From positions 1 to 58,920 of the forward strand of contig NZ_BJYJ01000024.1 in the NCBI RefSeq assembly GCF_007991455.1: 58,920 nucleotides of DNA. The letters run 5' to 3'. Both the position numbers and the translations under genes were made by a program. Below are positions 1-8,552 of the stretch, in pieces. The DNA is from Chryseobacterium hagamense. Lineage in GTDB: Bacteria > Bacteroidota > Bacteroidia > Flavobacteriales > Weeksellaceae. The notes under the pieces were generated by a model, which was given only the letters and a program-made list of their open reading frames with translations, did no database searches and was not told where the DNA came from. Numbering within the stretch: the first letter of the stretch is position 1; each line of letters starts with the position of its first letter.

Positions 1-2
1 AA

Positions 3-79
3 TGGAGCCTCCAGAGGGATTCGAACCCACGACCCCGAGATTACAAATCACGTGCTCTGGCCAGCTGAGCTATGGAGGC
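3..79 (-). tRNA. tRNA-Thr (anticodon UGU)
   Basis: Read on the minus strand, the sequence folds as a full cloverleaf: acceptor GCCTCCA with TGGAGGC, D arm GCTC/GAGC, anticodon loop TTTGTAA (anticodon TGT), and a T loop TTCGAAT. The 3' TCCA end is encoded. The anticodon stem has one T-T mismatch. It lies about 110 bp beyond the stop of hpf, with no gene between. Confidence 0.95.
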
Positions 80-186
80 ATATTAAAAAGAATTCAAAAG
101 AACGCTATTCCCTTTTTGCGAGTGCAAATATAGAACGGTTTTTTTGAATTCTCAAATTTTTCAATAACTTTTTTTAACTTTTTTTA

Positions 187-477
187 TCAAGCCATTTCTT
201 TTTTCTTGATTAATAGCTTTTTAGCGGCATCCACGCAGGAATCCAAACTTTCTTCGAATGAGCTGCTGGTCTTTTTTACTACGATATCGTCTCCCGGAAT
301 GGCCAGAATAAGCTCGGCCGTTTTATTCGCTTTGTCCGAGGCATTCTCTACTTTTAGAATTACTTTGCAATCCTGGATCTTGTCGTAAAAAGTTTCCAGT
401 TTGCTTACTTTTTTTTCAATGTGTGATTCTAGTGGTTCGTGTGGAGTTAAACCAATTGATTGTACGGTAATCTTCAT
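187..477 (-). CDS. hpf: Ribosome hibernation promoting factor, short form (HPF/RaiA family)
   Basis: A 96-aa protein of the S30AE/HPF family, which binds the small ribosomal subunit at the tRNA/mRNA channel and promotes inactive ribosome dimers in stationary phase. The sequence begins MKITVQSIGL, followed by the family's helix (LESHIEKKVSKLETFYDKI) and a basic end rich in lysine. The length fits the short form without a dimerisation tail. Its ATG overlaps the TGA of the upstream recombinase gene (ATGA at 474-477), so the two are probably translationally coupled. Family assignment is firm. Confidence 0.93.
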   Translation of the reverse strand: MKITVQSIGLTPHEPLESHIEKKVSKLETFYDKIQDCKVILKVENASDKANKTAELILAIPGDDIVVKKTSSSFEESLDSCVDAAKKLLIKKKEMA

Positions 478-1364
478 AAGTCGTCATTTTTTGAAGCTCT
501 TGGATGAGCCCGATTAAAAACTTTTTTCAATTGTTCAATATTGGCATTCGTATAGACCTGCGTGCTCGCAAGGCTGGAATGGCCCAATATCTTTTTTACT
601 TTGGATATCTCTGCCCCATTGTCCAGAACGTGCGTTGCAAAGCTGTGCCGCAGGATATGGGGACTTCTTTTTTCTTTGGTTGTTACGAGACTAAGGTACT
701 TATTCACCAGCAGATAAACAAATTTTTCCGTAAGTTTTTTGCCTTTCTTATTTACAAAAAAGTACGTTTTGTACTCTTCCAACGGGTTTCTTGTCTCTGC
801 ATAATTTTTCAGCAGATCCGAAAGTTCCCCCGAAACCGGGATGTATCTTTCTTTGTTCCCTTTCCCGATAATTTTAAGTTCGTTTCCGCTAAGGTTTACG
901 TTTTCAAAAGTCATACCACAAAGCTCCGCCTTCCGGATTCCCGTCTGATACAGCACTTCGATTACGCATTGGTCCAGTACCTCATGGGGTCCCTCAAAAA
1001 CCTGGTCGTTAAGATTTTGCATTTCCTCTTCCGACATCGGAATCTGCTTTTCCGGATAGAATTTTAATGACGAAATATTTTCTACCGGCGAAACTTTGAT
1101 CTCCCTTATTTTCAGAAGAAAAAGGTAAAAGCTGCGGAGTGAAGACAGTTTCCGGTTGATGCTCCTTTTGGAGATGCCCTTCTCGCTGAGATCGACGATG
1201 AAATTGCGGATGATTTTCTTATCGGCTAATATCAGGTCTTCGGAAGCTTCCGTTCTCAGATAAAAGCCGGAAAAATCCTCAAGATCTCTCCGGTAGCTTG
1301 TAATGGTGTGCGGAGAATACCGTTTCTCCAGCTCTAGGTAGTTCAGGAATTTGTCCAGCATCAT
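474..1364 (-). CDS. xerC: Tyrosine recombinase, XerC/XerD family
   Basis: A 296-aa tyrosine recombinase with an N-terminal SAM-like core-binding domain (about residues 1-90) and a C-terminal catalytic domain. The catalytic set is visible: R144 (GIRKAE), K168, H236 and R239 (HILRH), H262 (LGHSS) and Y271 (TQVYT). The length matches Xer proteins, which resolve chromosome dimers at dif. Its position between rpsU and hpf is the usual flavobacterial order, supporting a housekeeping role rather than a phage integrase. It overlaps hpf by 4 nt. Calling it XerC rather than XerD rests on context only. Confidence 0.9.
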   Translation of the reverse strand: MMLDKFLNYLELEKRYSPHTITSYRRDLEDFSGFYLRTEASEDLILADKKIIRNFIVDLSEKGISKRSINRKLSSLRSFYLFLLKIREIKVSPVENISSLKFYPEKQIPMSEEEMQNLNDQVFEGPHEVLDQCVIEVLYQTGIRKAELCGMTFENVNLSGNELKIIGKGNKERYIPVSGELSDLLKNYAETRNPLEEYKTYFFVNKKGKKLTEKFVYLLVNKYLSLVTTKEKRSPHILRHSFATHVLDNGAEISKVKKILGHSSLASTQVYTNANIEQLKKVFNRAHPRASKNDDL

Positions 1365-1442
1365 GAAGTATATAAAAACAAAAATTCACTCTTCAAATAT
1401 AATCATTTAAAGAGTGAATCCTGTATGTGGGTAAGAAAATTC

Positions 1443-1640
1443 TTAAGCCTGTTCTTCCTTGCTAAGATTTCTTTGCTTGTGAGCAGCCTTTAATCTTGCT
1501 TGTCTTAAAGTTACAGAAGGCTTGATAAATGCTTGTCTTGATCTTAATTGACGAACAGTTCCTGTTTTATCAAATTTTCTTTTATATTTTTTTAATGCTC
1601 TGTCGATGGATTCACCATCTTTTACTGGAATTATTAACAT
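1443..1640 (-). CDS. rpsU: 30S ribosomal protein S21
   Basis: A 65-aa basic protein with the S21 pattern: MLIIPVKDGESIDRALKKYKRKFDKTG followed by an Arg/Lys-rich helix. S21 binds the small ribosomal subunit and supports initiation. A good flavobacterial promoter lies just upstream (1664-1695). It is transcribed in the same direction as xerC and hpf, 79 bp upstream of xerC. Confidence 0.95.
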   Translation of the reverse strand: MLIIPVKDGESIDRALKKYKRKFDKTGTVRQLRSRQAFIKPSVTLRQARLKAAHKQRNLSKEEQA

Positions 1641-1663
1641 ATATTACATCTCATTTTGGATTG

Positions 1664-1695
1664 CAAAAATAAACATTATTTGTGAAACTGCAAAA
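1664..1695 (-). promoter_or_regulatory. Predicted flavobacterial promoter of rpsU
   Basis: On the minus strand TTTTG (1691-1695) is followed after 19 bp by TATTTTTG (1664-1671). This matches the Bacteroidetes consensus (TTTG, spacer, TAnnTTTG). The -7 box is about 24 bp upstream of the rpsU ATG. Confidence 0.7.
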
Positions 1696-1896
1696 CTTTC
1701 TTTAATAAATTGAGAATGAGGTTAGATAAATGGTGAGGATAAGGAAGCGTTGGGAAATCAGGATTTTATTTTAAGAGGGTTGTTTATTCTCGCGCAGATA
1801 CCGCAGATTTATTTGTAATTATGTCGGCGTAATCATAGCAACTCTACAGCACCTATATAAACCCACCTTAAATCCCTTAAAATAAAAACAATAAAT

Positions 1897-1952
1897 ATCC
1901 CCTCCTCCGGAGAGGTGGCAAAATTCAAAGAATTCTTGACGAGGTGGTTTCA
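1897..1952. repeat. Bacteroidetes intergenic repeat (CCCCTCC...GGTGG type)
   Basis: CCCCTCCTCCGGAGAGGTGGC, then a short AT-rich link and GACGAGGTGGTT. This pattern, CCCCTCC with a G-rich partner and a trailing GGTGGTT, recurs between genes in many Bacteroidetes genomes (recognised from memory). It is not coding. Confidence 0.6.
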
Positions 1953-2162
1953 AGAAAAATCTCTTTTGAAACTCTGAACAAATGGTCAAAACAGGTTTCA
2001 CTTTCCTGCAACGCCAGACTTTTTTTTACTACAGTGCTATTAATGAGTAAGAACCGGTTTAAAATTTTTAACATTAAGGAATTAAGTTCTTTTAGCCTGG
2101 GAACATCAAAGTATGGTCTGCCCGCCGGTATTCAATTCATTCACTGAAATCATTGTATTAAA

Positions 2163-2205
2163 GTGAAGAATAAACAAAGTTTATTTTAATTCAGAAAATT
2201 AAGAG
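2163..2205 (+). repeat. Dispersed palindrome-containing repeat, copy 1
   Basis: GAAGAATAAACAAAGTTTATTTTAATTCAGAAAATTAAGA-type sequence whose core is the palindrome AATAAAC-AAA-GTTTATT. The same sequence occurs three times at 55.66-55.98 kb and once inverted at about 2357-2398. Confidence 0.7.
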
Positions 2206-2349
2206 AAACAACAAAAATTTTTCTAAATCACAATCTAAACAAGCTTTAAGGCAAACAAAGCCGCTCTACTTATTAAGGAAATATAAGATAATCATCTTAT
2301 CTTTCGGCTCATTTAATCTATTCACATCTTTTACAAGCCTCCCCTTAAT

Positions 2350-2398
2350 CTTCTTCATCCAAATAAACTTTGTTTATTCTTAACCTTAATATTGAGAA
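2350..2398 (-). repeat. Dispersed palindrome-containing repeat, copy 2 (inverted)
   Basis: The minus strand reads GGTTAAGAATAAACAAAGTTTATTT, matching the GGTTAAGAATAAACAAGG/AAG segment of the 55.8-kb copies. It faces copy 1 about 150 bp away, so the pair could fold as a long cruciform. Confidence 0.65.
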
Positions 2399-2635
2399 AC
2401 ACACCTTAAATCCTTAATGTTTAAATAAGCTGTTTGTCTTTTTAAGTAAAATGTGTTTGCCTAATTCTATAAAAATACTTTTTCTAACCTTCCTATAAAA
2501 AACCTAATACCTCATCATCTAAAATTTACCAGGATCAGTCTGTTCTAAAAATTTCACAATCAGCATCAAAGCGGTTTCAAAAAACCACTTATTTAAAAAA
2601 GCCGGTCCATTTCAGTTATATTGGAACAATTTTCG

Positions 2636-2643
2636 TATCTTTG
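2636..2643 (+). promoter_or_regulatory. Predicted -7 box of the ssrA promoter
   Basis: TATCTTTG matches the flavobacterial -7 element (TAnnTTTG) and lies 17 bp upstream of the mature tmRNA 5' end, which is normally made by RNase P processing. A clear -33 box was not found. Confidence 0.55.
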
Positions 2644-2659
2644 CTTTCACTTTATTTAT

Positions 2660-3058
2660 GGGGTTGACTGGTTTCGACAGCAAGGTCAATGGGTAAGTAA
2701 GCATGCAGAGAACCGTAGCGCGATCTCTTAAATCCCTTGCTACAAAATTTTAACTGGCAACGAAGAGTTCGCTCTTGCAGCTTAATATCGAAGTATAGTA
2801 GATCAAGCGTTTTCCCGAAGATTTCAGTAAGGAAGCAAGATGTCCCACAAAAGCCCTGTTCTGCGGCGTTTGATCCTGGGATATAGGAATGCAGGAATAA
2901 GTCTCGCTTCGCTTCGCGGCGGGATCGAAAATCTCAGAAGATAAGCTGGAAGTTGGGTGTCTGCTCTCTGCCTCCAGTCGAAAACCAATAGCAGAATAAG
3001 CATGTAGAAAGCTTATGTATTGCTTGTTTGGACGAGGGTTCGAATCCCTCCAACTCCA
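2660..3058 (+). ncRNA. ssrA: tmRNA (ssrA), with the element's attL at its 3' end
   Basis: Transfer-messenger RNA, which rescues stalled ribosomes. The 5' end GGGGTTGACTGG and the 3' end CAACTCCA form the tRNA-like acceptor stem, and GGGTTCGAATCCC is the T arm. The tag frame at 2756-2785 reads GNEEFALAA-stop, starting from a GGC resume codon. The terminal CCA is not encoded (ACT follows). The last 14 nt lie inside the 16-bp repeat of the integrated element, which rebuilds the gene on insertion. Confidence 0.95.
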
Positions 3059-3060
3059 CT
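3045..3060 (+). repeat. attL: left direct repeat of the ssrA-integrated element
   Basis: TCCCTCCAACTCCACT, identical to 23407-23422. It covers the end of the T arm and the acceptor strand of tmRNA, a classic target for tyrosine integrases. Confidence 0.92.
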
Positions 3061-3068
3061 TTTAAACT

Positions 3069-3120
3069 AAAAGAGAATTTGTAAATTATTGAATTTTAAA
3101 TAATTACATTTTCTCTTTTT
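3069..3120 (+). terminator. Terminator supplied by the element downstream of ssrA
   Basis: AAAAGAGAA...TTCTCTTTT, with further pairing TTGTAA/TTACA inside, followed by a T run. It replaces the native ssrA terminator that was displaced to 23424-23456. Confidence 0.65.
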
Positions 3121-3126
3121 TGTTTT

Positions 3127-3148
3127 TGTACCCAAAATTGTACCCAAA
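3127..3148 (+). repeat. TGTACCCAAA doublet, left end (putative integrase arm sites)
   Basis: Two direct copies of TGTACCCAAA, 12 bp apart start to start (3127 and 3139). The same doublet with the same spacing and orientation is at 23272-23293. The pairing with both att ends suggests arm-type binding sites of the island integrase. Confidence 0.65.
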
Positions 3149-3239
3149 TTTTTAAAATGTACTTTTTTGAATCTGTTTGAATTTAATTAAACTTATTTGA
3201 ATTTTGAGAATACAATAGTTTTATAATAATACAAATATA

Positions 3240-3764
3240 CTATGATTTAAAATAATGCCCATTACTTTCAAAATAATCATACATTATACTCCGTGCTGTT
3301 GCTTCCCAATCAATTACAACCCAATTAGGAATATTAAACTTGTCATCTTCATAAAGCCATTGTACAAAATCTTCATCACTGGAAAATTCGCCGTAATAAA
3401 AATTGTTTACATACTCATATAGGCTTTGAAAATCCATTTTGCCTAAACAATCTAAACACGCTTCGTAAACTTCTACATCATGCCCTGAATCATTGATTTG
3501 TTCCAGAACATAGTATATATCTTTTGATATATGGCACTCGCTCAATAGCCCCAGTTTTTCCAGAATCGGACATTCAAAGTCCTGAAACATAAATTCTGGT
3601 TCATATTCATCAGAATGCAGCTCATACATTGCTTTTTGTAATTCTTCAAAATCAGAATAGTCTGAAAGGTTCAGCCATTTGCCGTAAAGGCTTCCGTTGT
3701 TATATTTAGCATACGTGCCACAATAGATACTAGCAGTATCAAGACAATTTGTTAACTTTGTCAT
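3240..3764 (-). CDS. ardA: ArdA-like antirestriction protein
   Basis: A protein of about 174 aa from the chosen start. CGTYAKYNNGSLYGKWLNLSDYSD and DPEFMFQDFE-type stretches (here EPEFMFQDFE) are hallmarks of ArdA, a highly acidic DNA mimic that blocks type I restriction-modification enzymes of a new host. The C-terminal half is rich in Asp and Glu. The open frame extends upstream to 3869, but the ArdA match starts just after the ATG at 3764, so I chose that start. It sits at the very left end of the element, consistent with a role in establishment after transfer. Confidence 0.85.
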   Translation of the reverse strand: MTKLTNCLDTASIYCGTYAKYNNGSLYGKWLNLSDYSDFEELQKAMYELHSDEYEPEFMFQDFECPILEKLGLLSECHISKDIYYVLEQINDSGHDVEVYEACLDCLGKMDFQSLYEYVNNFYYGEFSSDEDFVQWLYEDDKFNIPNWVVIDWEATARSIMYDYFESNGHYFKS

Positions 3765-3869
3765 GTTGATAAGTTTTAAGGTAGATTTAAAATTTATTGA
3801 TTCGCCTAGCAGTACGCCAATACTTCTAGGCATTTTTGTTTTTATATTGAACCTTGTACCGAAAGACAC

Positions 3870-4332
3870 AAGGCTAAAGTAGCTTGTAAAGATGCATAAA
3901 TATACAATAAAATCATGATAACCACCAGTTTTTCAAGCACTTTTCATCCAAAATATCAACATCTGTTAAAAAATTTTTAATCATTCGGAGTAACAGGAAA
4001 ATGAAAATAAGCGTCAAAAAACAAAAATCTTTGATGGGGGAAGATTGGAAAAAACGAACCACTCCCCCACCCACTTTCTTGGTAGTATCCTCTGTCTCGA
4101 TGCCTATATTAAAATTATGAGATACAACATAGGGGTATGTTTTATAGTAAAAGTTTGGCGGGATGGTGTAATTAGTAGACTAAGTATTATATATTAAAGG
4201 TTTTGTTGCTTAGTAAAATCAAACAGCATCTGAAAACATGACATAATATTTATCTCATTGAGTTTATATAAAAGATTGTTTTTGTTCTTAGCTAAAGTTA
4301 ATTTGTATATTTATTTTAGTAAATTATTTATC
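3870..4332. other. Gene-free stretch inside the element
   Basis: No gene seen between the divergent ardA and NTPase genes. A weak inverted repeat TGGGGGA...TCCCCCA lies at about 4034-4072, within purine-rich DNA. It probably holds the promoters of both neighbours, but no clear TAnnTTTG box stands out. Confidence 0.4.
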
Positions 4333-6207
4333 ATGAAAGAACTTGAAGGAATAGTTAAATTCTACCTGAATAATGAAACCAACAATGCTCTTCTTATTAC
4401 GGGTGAGTATGGAATTGGAAAAACATATTATTATAAAGAAATTCTCTCAAAACAGATTATGCAGACTGAAACCTATCATGACGCAAGTAAGAATTATAAA
4501 CCAATTTTAGTTTCTTTATTTGGATTATCAAACCTTGAGGATATTCAAACTCAGATATTCGTAACACTATATCCTATTCTAGACAATAAAAAAGTTAAGA
4601 TAGGTGCTGCCATCGGAAAGACCCTTTTAAAAGCTATTATGAATTTTAAAGATTGGAGCGACTATTATGAAATTGTATCAGAAGCTGGAATCAATAAAAA
4701 AGATTTAATAAATTTCAATGACTTAGTTATTTGTTTTGATGACTTGGAACGCGTGAGTAGTAACTTTCAAATTGAAGAATTAATTGGTTTCGTAAACTCG
4801 CTAACAGAAGGTAATAACGCTAAAATAATAATTATAGCTAATGAAAACCAACTTGAAAAAGAAAAATTTAATCATTTAAAAGAAAAAGTTATTGGTAATA
4901 CCATTGAATACATTCCTGATATTGAAAAAACTTACAATAGCTTAATTGTGGAGAAGTATAGTGGGATGCCGACTTATAAAAAGTTTCTTGAAGAAAAAAA
5001 AACATATATTCTCAAGAATTTTACACCTTTCACGAAAAATATTCGCACCTTATATTTTATCTTCACATATTATCATAGTATTTATTCTTATCTAAGTTTA
5101 AATGCTATCACTCATAAATTTGTTGATGAAAATTTAAAAACAATTTTTAATTTAACATTAAAATTCACTATAACAATTGCATTGGAATTCAAGAAAGGCG
5201 ATATTAAGTATAGTGACAAAAAAGAGGTAGACAACTCCCAAATTGACATCTCTGATATCTCACTAAATAAAATATCCATCAAAAGATATAATCAAAATAG
5301 TCCATCAGAGGAAAATAAATCTTACAAGCAAACTTTGATAGAAAATTATTATGCAGATGAACAATATGTTTATTTTGAGTCCATTTTTGATTATATAACA
5401 GGTGGTAACATTTTGGATGAAAAATTACTACTAGAAGAGTTAAAAACTTTTTATAAAGTCAGCAATGATGTTATACCTTCACATTACAAAATATATAATA
5501 AACTTAATTATCCTGAGGTCTTCAATTTAAACAATACGGATTATTTAAAATTAACCAAAGAATTGCTAAAATTTTCTGATGAAGGGCTTTACAATATGAG
5601 TGATTACACAACGATTTTTTACTTTATTGCTAGATTTAATAATCCATTAAAATTTAGTTCCTTAATCGATATAGAAAAACGTGTTATTAAGGGGCTTAGA
5701 AAAGGCATAAAAAATTACAACTATATTCCAAATATTAATTATTTTTTAACTATCAATCCAGATGCGAAATTTTTCGATAATTACAATAATATAAAAAAGG
5801 TCATTTTAGACATTAATGATGAGAAAAAGAAAATTCTAGACAAAATTGAAAATGAAAGATTGCAAAAATTATATAGTCAGGATTGGGAAAGTTTTCAAGA
5901 ATATTTGTTAACTAAAGATTATCAACCTGTACTAAATTTTTTTGATGCAAAAAAGTTTAGTAGATTTTATATTAATGCAGAAATATCTACAAAATGGAAG
6001 ATTAATTCATTACTAAAGCATCGCTACAGACAACACATGTACGAAGTTTTGTTTGATGAACTACCTTTTCTAGAGACTATCCAATTAAAAATTCACGAAA
6101 AATTGAATCGAAATTATAAGAACGGTTTGGAATTCTTTGTATATGATGATTTTAATAACACCCTCAAAGACACTATTAATAATATCAAAAATTTCAAAGG
6201 AAATTAA
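4333..6207 (+). CDS. KAP-like P-loop NTPase, probable defence protein
   Basis: About 624 aa. Walker A is GEYGIGKT (residues 24-31) and Walker B is LVICFDDLERVS (about 131-142); the DDLER pattern is typical of KAP/STAND-type NTPases. The rest is Lys/Asn-rich and mainly helical with no domain I recognise. No clear membrane segment was seen. The open frame starts at 4258, but the ATG at 4333 fits the usual short distance to Walker A. KAP-type NTPases are common in phage-defence loci, so a sensor or effector role is likely but inferred. It stands alone on the plus strand, followed by a folded RNA region. Confidence 0.75.
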   Translation: MKELEGIVKFYLNNETNNALLITGEYGIGKTYYYKEILSKQIMQTETYHDASKNYKPILVSLFGLSNLEDIQTQIFVTLYPILDNKKVKIGAAIGKTLLKAIMNFKDWSDYYEIVSEAGINKKDLINFNDLVICFDDLERVSSNFQIEELIGFVNSLTEGNNAKIIIIANENQLEKEKFNHLKEKVIGNTIEYIPDIEKTYNSLIVEKYSGMPTYKKFLEEKKTYILKNFTPFTKNIRTLYFIFTYYHSIYSYLSLNAITHKFVDENLKTIFNLTLKFTITIALEFKKGDIKYSDKKEVDNSQIDISDISLNKISIKRYNQNSPSEENKSYKQTLIENYYADEQYVYFESIFDYITGGNILDEKLLLEELKTFYKVSNDVIPSHYKIYNKLNYPEVFNLNNTDYLKLTKELLKFSDEGLYNMSDYTTIFYFIARFNNPLKFSSLIDIEKRVIKGLRKGIKNYNYIPNINYFLTINPDAKFFDNYNNIKKVILDINDEKKKILDKIENERLQKLYSQDWESFQEYLLTKDYQPVLNFFDAKKFSRFYINAEISTKWKINSLLKHRYRQHMYEVLFDELPFLETIQLKIHEKLNRNYKNGLEFFVYDDFNNTLKDTINNIKNFKGN

Positions 6208-6351
6208 CCTTGACAATCTACAAATTTAAGAATAGCTAACAGTATACAAACTTCAAACAACTTTTAATATAGATTCATATAGTTCACGAAATTTCATATT
6301 TTTGTAGCTGAATTTTATCGAAAAATATAAAGCGTTAGCTTTTATTCTGTT

Positions 6352-6466
6352 AATAGGAAATCTCGCAAATTAACTAAAGTTACACAGGATAAACAGTTGA
6401 TGCCTCCACCTATGGCGTGGAGGCTATTCTTGTTTGTGTAACACGGTTTCGCGAGAACCTCCTATT
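6352..6466. ncRNA. Candidate structured RNA or DNA structure with three nested stems
   Basis: Three nested, nearly perfect stems in 115 nt: AATAGG/CCTATT plus TCTCGC/GCGAGA outside; GTTACACA (6379-6386) with TGTGTAAC (6435-6442) in the middle; and GCCTCCAC (6402-6409) with GTGGAGGC (6417-6424) around a CTATGGC loop. The strand is not determined. Its GC-rich stems stand out from the AT-rich surroundings. It lies between the KAP NTPase and a secreted protein gene. It could be an RNA, a replication origin or a transfer origin of the element. I do not recognise a known RNA family. Confidence 0.6.
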
Positions 6467-6546
6467 TACAAATTAAGTTTAGTCCTTCACGCTTTCTGTA
6501 TTATTAATACTCACTTCAGGAGGGCAAGTGAATAAAAACATTCACT

Positions 6547-7470
6547 ATGAAAAAGTTTATCCTTTCCGCATCTTTGTTAATCGGAATTTCTTGTTTTTCT
6601 CAATCAGTTACTAAAAAGTATAATTCATTTTATGACAGATATGAGTATTTTGACCCAAACGGAAATATGATTAGCTATGAAAAGTATAACAGTTTAGCTA
6701 AACAATGGGAAATGTACAATGTTGATGGTTCAAACATTTCAAGCAATACTAGGCAACCCACACAATATCGTGACCCACAACAATTAAGCATTTCAGGCTT
6801 AGGAAATGCAATGACAGCAAAGCAAAACAAATATGACAATAATGTTCAGCAAGTTCAGAATACCGTAAACTCAATATCTCATCAAATCAATAATTTAAAT
6901 GTAACTGACGAACAAAGGCAACTTATACACGATACTTTTCAAAAAAGCTGTGTTAATGAAGTAAATCGAACAAGAATTAATTACTCATCAGCCAATGAAA
7001 CCAACCGTGTTATACAATGGCTGTATGATTCTGTAAATACCATTATTAAAAATGTAACAGCTTCTTCCCGTGTCAGCTCTAATAATAACAGTAGTAATTA
7101 TCAAAACAATTCTTCAAATGATTATAGTAGTGATAGCAAGATAAAAGCTAATTATGGCAGAACATTACCTGTCTATAATATTGCCATTTTTGATAAGAAT
7201 AATCGCAGACTAAAAGACGAAACGATTATTACTGATTCTTATGTAATTATAAATGAAAATCGAATTGATTTCAAAAGGGCTGATGGATTTGTCACTTATA
7301 GAGATTTTTATAATAAGGTTTATAATGAGCAAAAAAAAGGTTATACATATTCATCAACTACAGGCGCCGTGTTTATACATGATGATTTAAAATATATTGA
7401 ATTTTTCACTAATAATTTAGGAGAGGGAGAAAATTACACTTATTACATAACACCATCTGGGAATAGGTAA
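6547..7470 (+). CDS. Secreted protein of unknown function
   Basis: 307 aa with a clear signal peptide (MKKFILSASLLIGISCFSQS) and no membrane anchor after it. The N-terminal part has a YDRYEYFDPNGNMISYEKYN segment, the middle is Asn/Ser-rich (about 175-200) and looks like a linker, and the C-terminal ~110 residues look beta-rich. No known domain was recognised and no T9SS sorting tail is present. It follows the folded region at 6352-6466. Its role in the island is unknown. Confidence 0.65.
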   Translation: MKKFILSASLLIGISCFSQSVTKKYNSFYDRYEYFDPNGNMISYEKYNSLAKQWEMYNVDGSNISSNTRQPTQYRDPQQLSISGLGNAMTAKQNKYDNNVQQVQNTVNSISHQINNLNVTDEQRQLIHDTFQKSCVNEVNRTRINYSSANETNRVIQWLYDSVNTIIKNVTASSRVSSNNNSSNYQNNSSNDYSSDSKIKANYGRTLPVYNIAIFDKNNRRLKDETIITDSYVIINENRIDFKRADGFVTYRDFYNKVYNEQKKGYTYSSTTGAVFIHDDLKYIEFFTNNLGEGENYTYYITPSGNR

Positions 7471-7730
7471 TAAAATTTATTTTAGATATTGTATTGAAAA
7501 ATTTTCAAACAATTTTCAAATAAAATAATTAGTATATATTACATTGCACATCTATTATAGAGTTTAGCCTTGACCATACTGGTTGAGGCTTATCTATTTG
7601 TCAATAAATATAAATGAAGCGTTTGGAGAAAAAATATACAAGATAATCTTATATTATAGAAATCTAATCGGAAGTAAGAGGAAAAACTTTCCGAAAAATA
7701 AAATATAGTAAAAATACGGATAATTAAATC

Positions 7731-7889
7731 ATGGGTTTTAACGATATTGTCGTATTAAAAAACTATTCGAAAGTAGATAATTATAACTTACCCGTTTTTG
7801 ATAAACAAGATTATATTGTCAATACAATATTTACATTAAATATTTGTGATTTAATAATAGTAATAATACATAATACATTCAATTTATGA
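7731..7889 (+). CDS. Small ORF (52 aa) coupled to the metallopeptidase-like gene
   Basis: Starts with ATG and reads MGFNDIVVLKNYSKVDNYNL..., ending in a hydrophobic stretch (NICDLIIVIIHN). Its TGA overlaps the ATG of the next gene (ATGA at 7886-7889), the usual sign of translational coupling. It has no recognised family. The coupling is the main reason to believe it is real. Confidence 0.4.
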   Translation: MGFNDIVVLKNYSKVDNYNLPVFDKQDYIVNTIFTLNICDLIIVIIHNTFNL

Positions 7890-8497
7890 TTACATTTCAA
7901 GATAAGGTAAAAATTAGGCGAGTATTTTTTCATGAGTTGGGGCACTATATATCAGCCAAATTGAATCAAAAATATTATACAGGTTTTGGTTCGGAATATA
8001 TCAAAATTTACCCTTGTGAAAATAAATTTGATGAATTTTGTGGAAAAACAGAACCCAATATACCTGCTGATTATGATAATAGTAGTATATTTTGGGAGAG
8101 AATAGCCGAAGCTCTTATAAGTTCAATTTATGGTTGTATTTTTCAATCTTATTTTTCTAATAGTTCCACATTGGATTTTTGTTTTGAGCACTTTGGTGTT
8201 GATGATATGTTAAAGCATAACGGAATAATTGCTAATCATAGACTAGGGCACTATAAAAAATTTCAATTAAATCAATTATATAATCGGCATTATCAGGAAA
8301 TTTTCACCAGTAATATTCTAGACGAATTAAGGACAATTGATTATTTAGCCCTCTTAATTCCAATTGAGAATGAATTTGATTCATTTTTTGTAAACTTAAT
8401 TGAATTAGATAACGACTTAAAAGAATTCGTTGAAAACTATTGTGACTTTTACCAAAAATTTGTTGATGATGTTAGAAAGATAATTATTGAAAAGTAA
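7886..8497 (+). CDS. HExxH zinc metallopeptidase-like protein
   Basis: 203 aa. The motif RRVFFHELGHYISAKLN (H16, E17, H20) matches a zincin active site, resembling the R-x-x-x-HExxH layout of FtsH/M41-type peptidases but without an AAA domain. A possible third ligand is in the IAEALISSIYG or ELD segments. No signal peptide, so it probably acts in the cytosol. It is coupled to the small ORF upstream. Peptidases of this kind sometimes cut partners in defence systems, but nothing here proves that. Confidence 0.6.
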   Translation: MITFQDKVKIRRVFFHELGHYISAKLNQKYYTGFGSEYIKIYPCENKFDEFCGKTEPNIPADYDNSSIFWERIAEALISSIYGCIFQSYFSNSSTLDFCFEHFGVDDMLKHNGIIANHRLGHYKKFQLNQLYNRHYQEIFTSNILDELRTIDYLALLIPIENEFDSFFVNLIELDNDLKEFVENYCDFYQKFVDDVRKIIIEK

Positions 8498-8552
8498 TTG
8501 CTCTTTGATAAATATTAACAATTTTTATATCTTGGTATAATTTAATGCAGTT

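Larger units (their letters stand above)
1672..2635. other. Gene-free stretch with dispersed repeats
   Basis: No convincing gene between rpsU and ssrA. The open frames here (about 1819-2147) come from repeat DNA and lack coding character. The region holds a typical Bacteroidetes intergenic repeat (1897-1952) and two inverted copies of the AATAAAC-AAA-GTTTATT element that is tandemly repeated at 55.6-56.0 kb. Confidence 0.6.

Noticed and set aside
504..1067. 187-codon plus-strand frame opposite xerC
   Set aside because: It is the antisense of a conserved recombinase gene and has no recognisable domain or start context.
1819..2147. Two 60-67-codon frames between rpsU and ssrA
   Set aside because: They run across a typical Bacteroidetes intergenic repeat and have no coding character.
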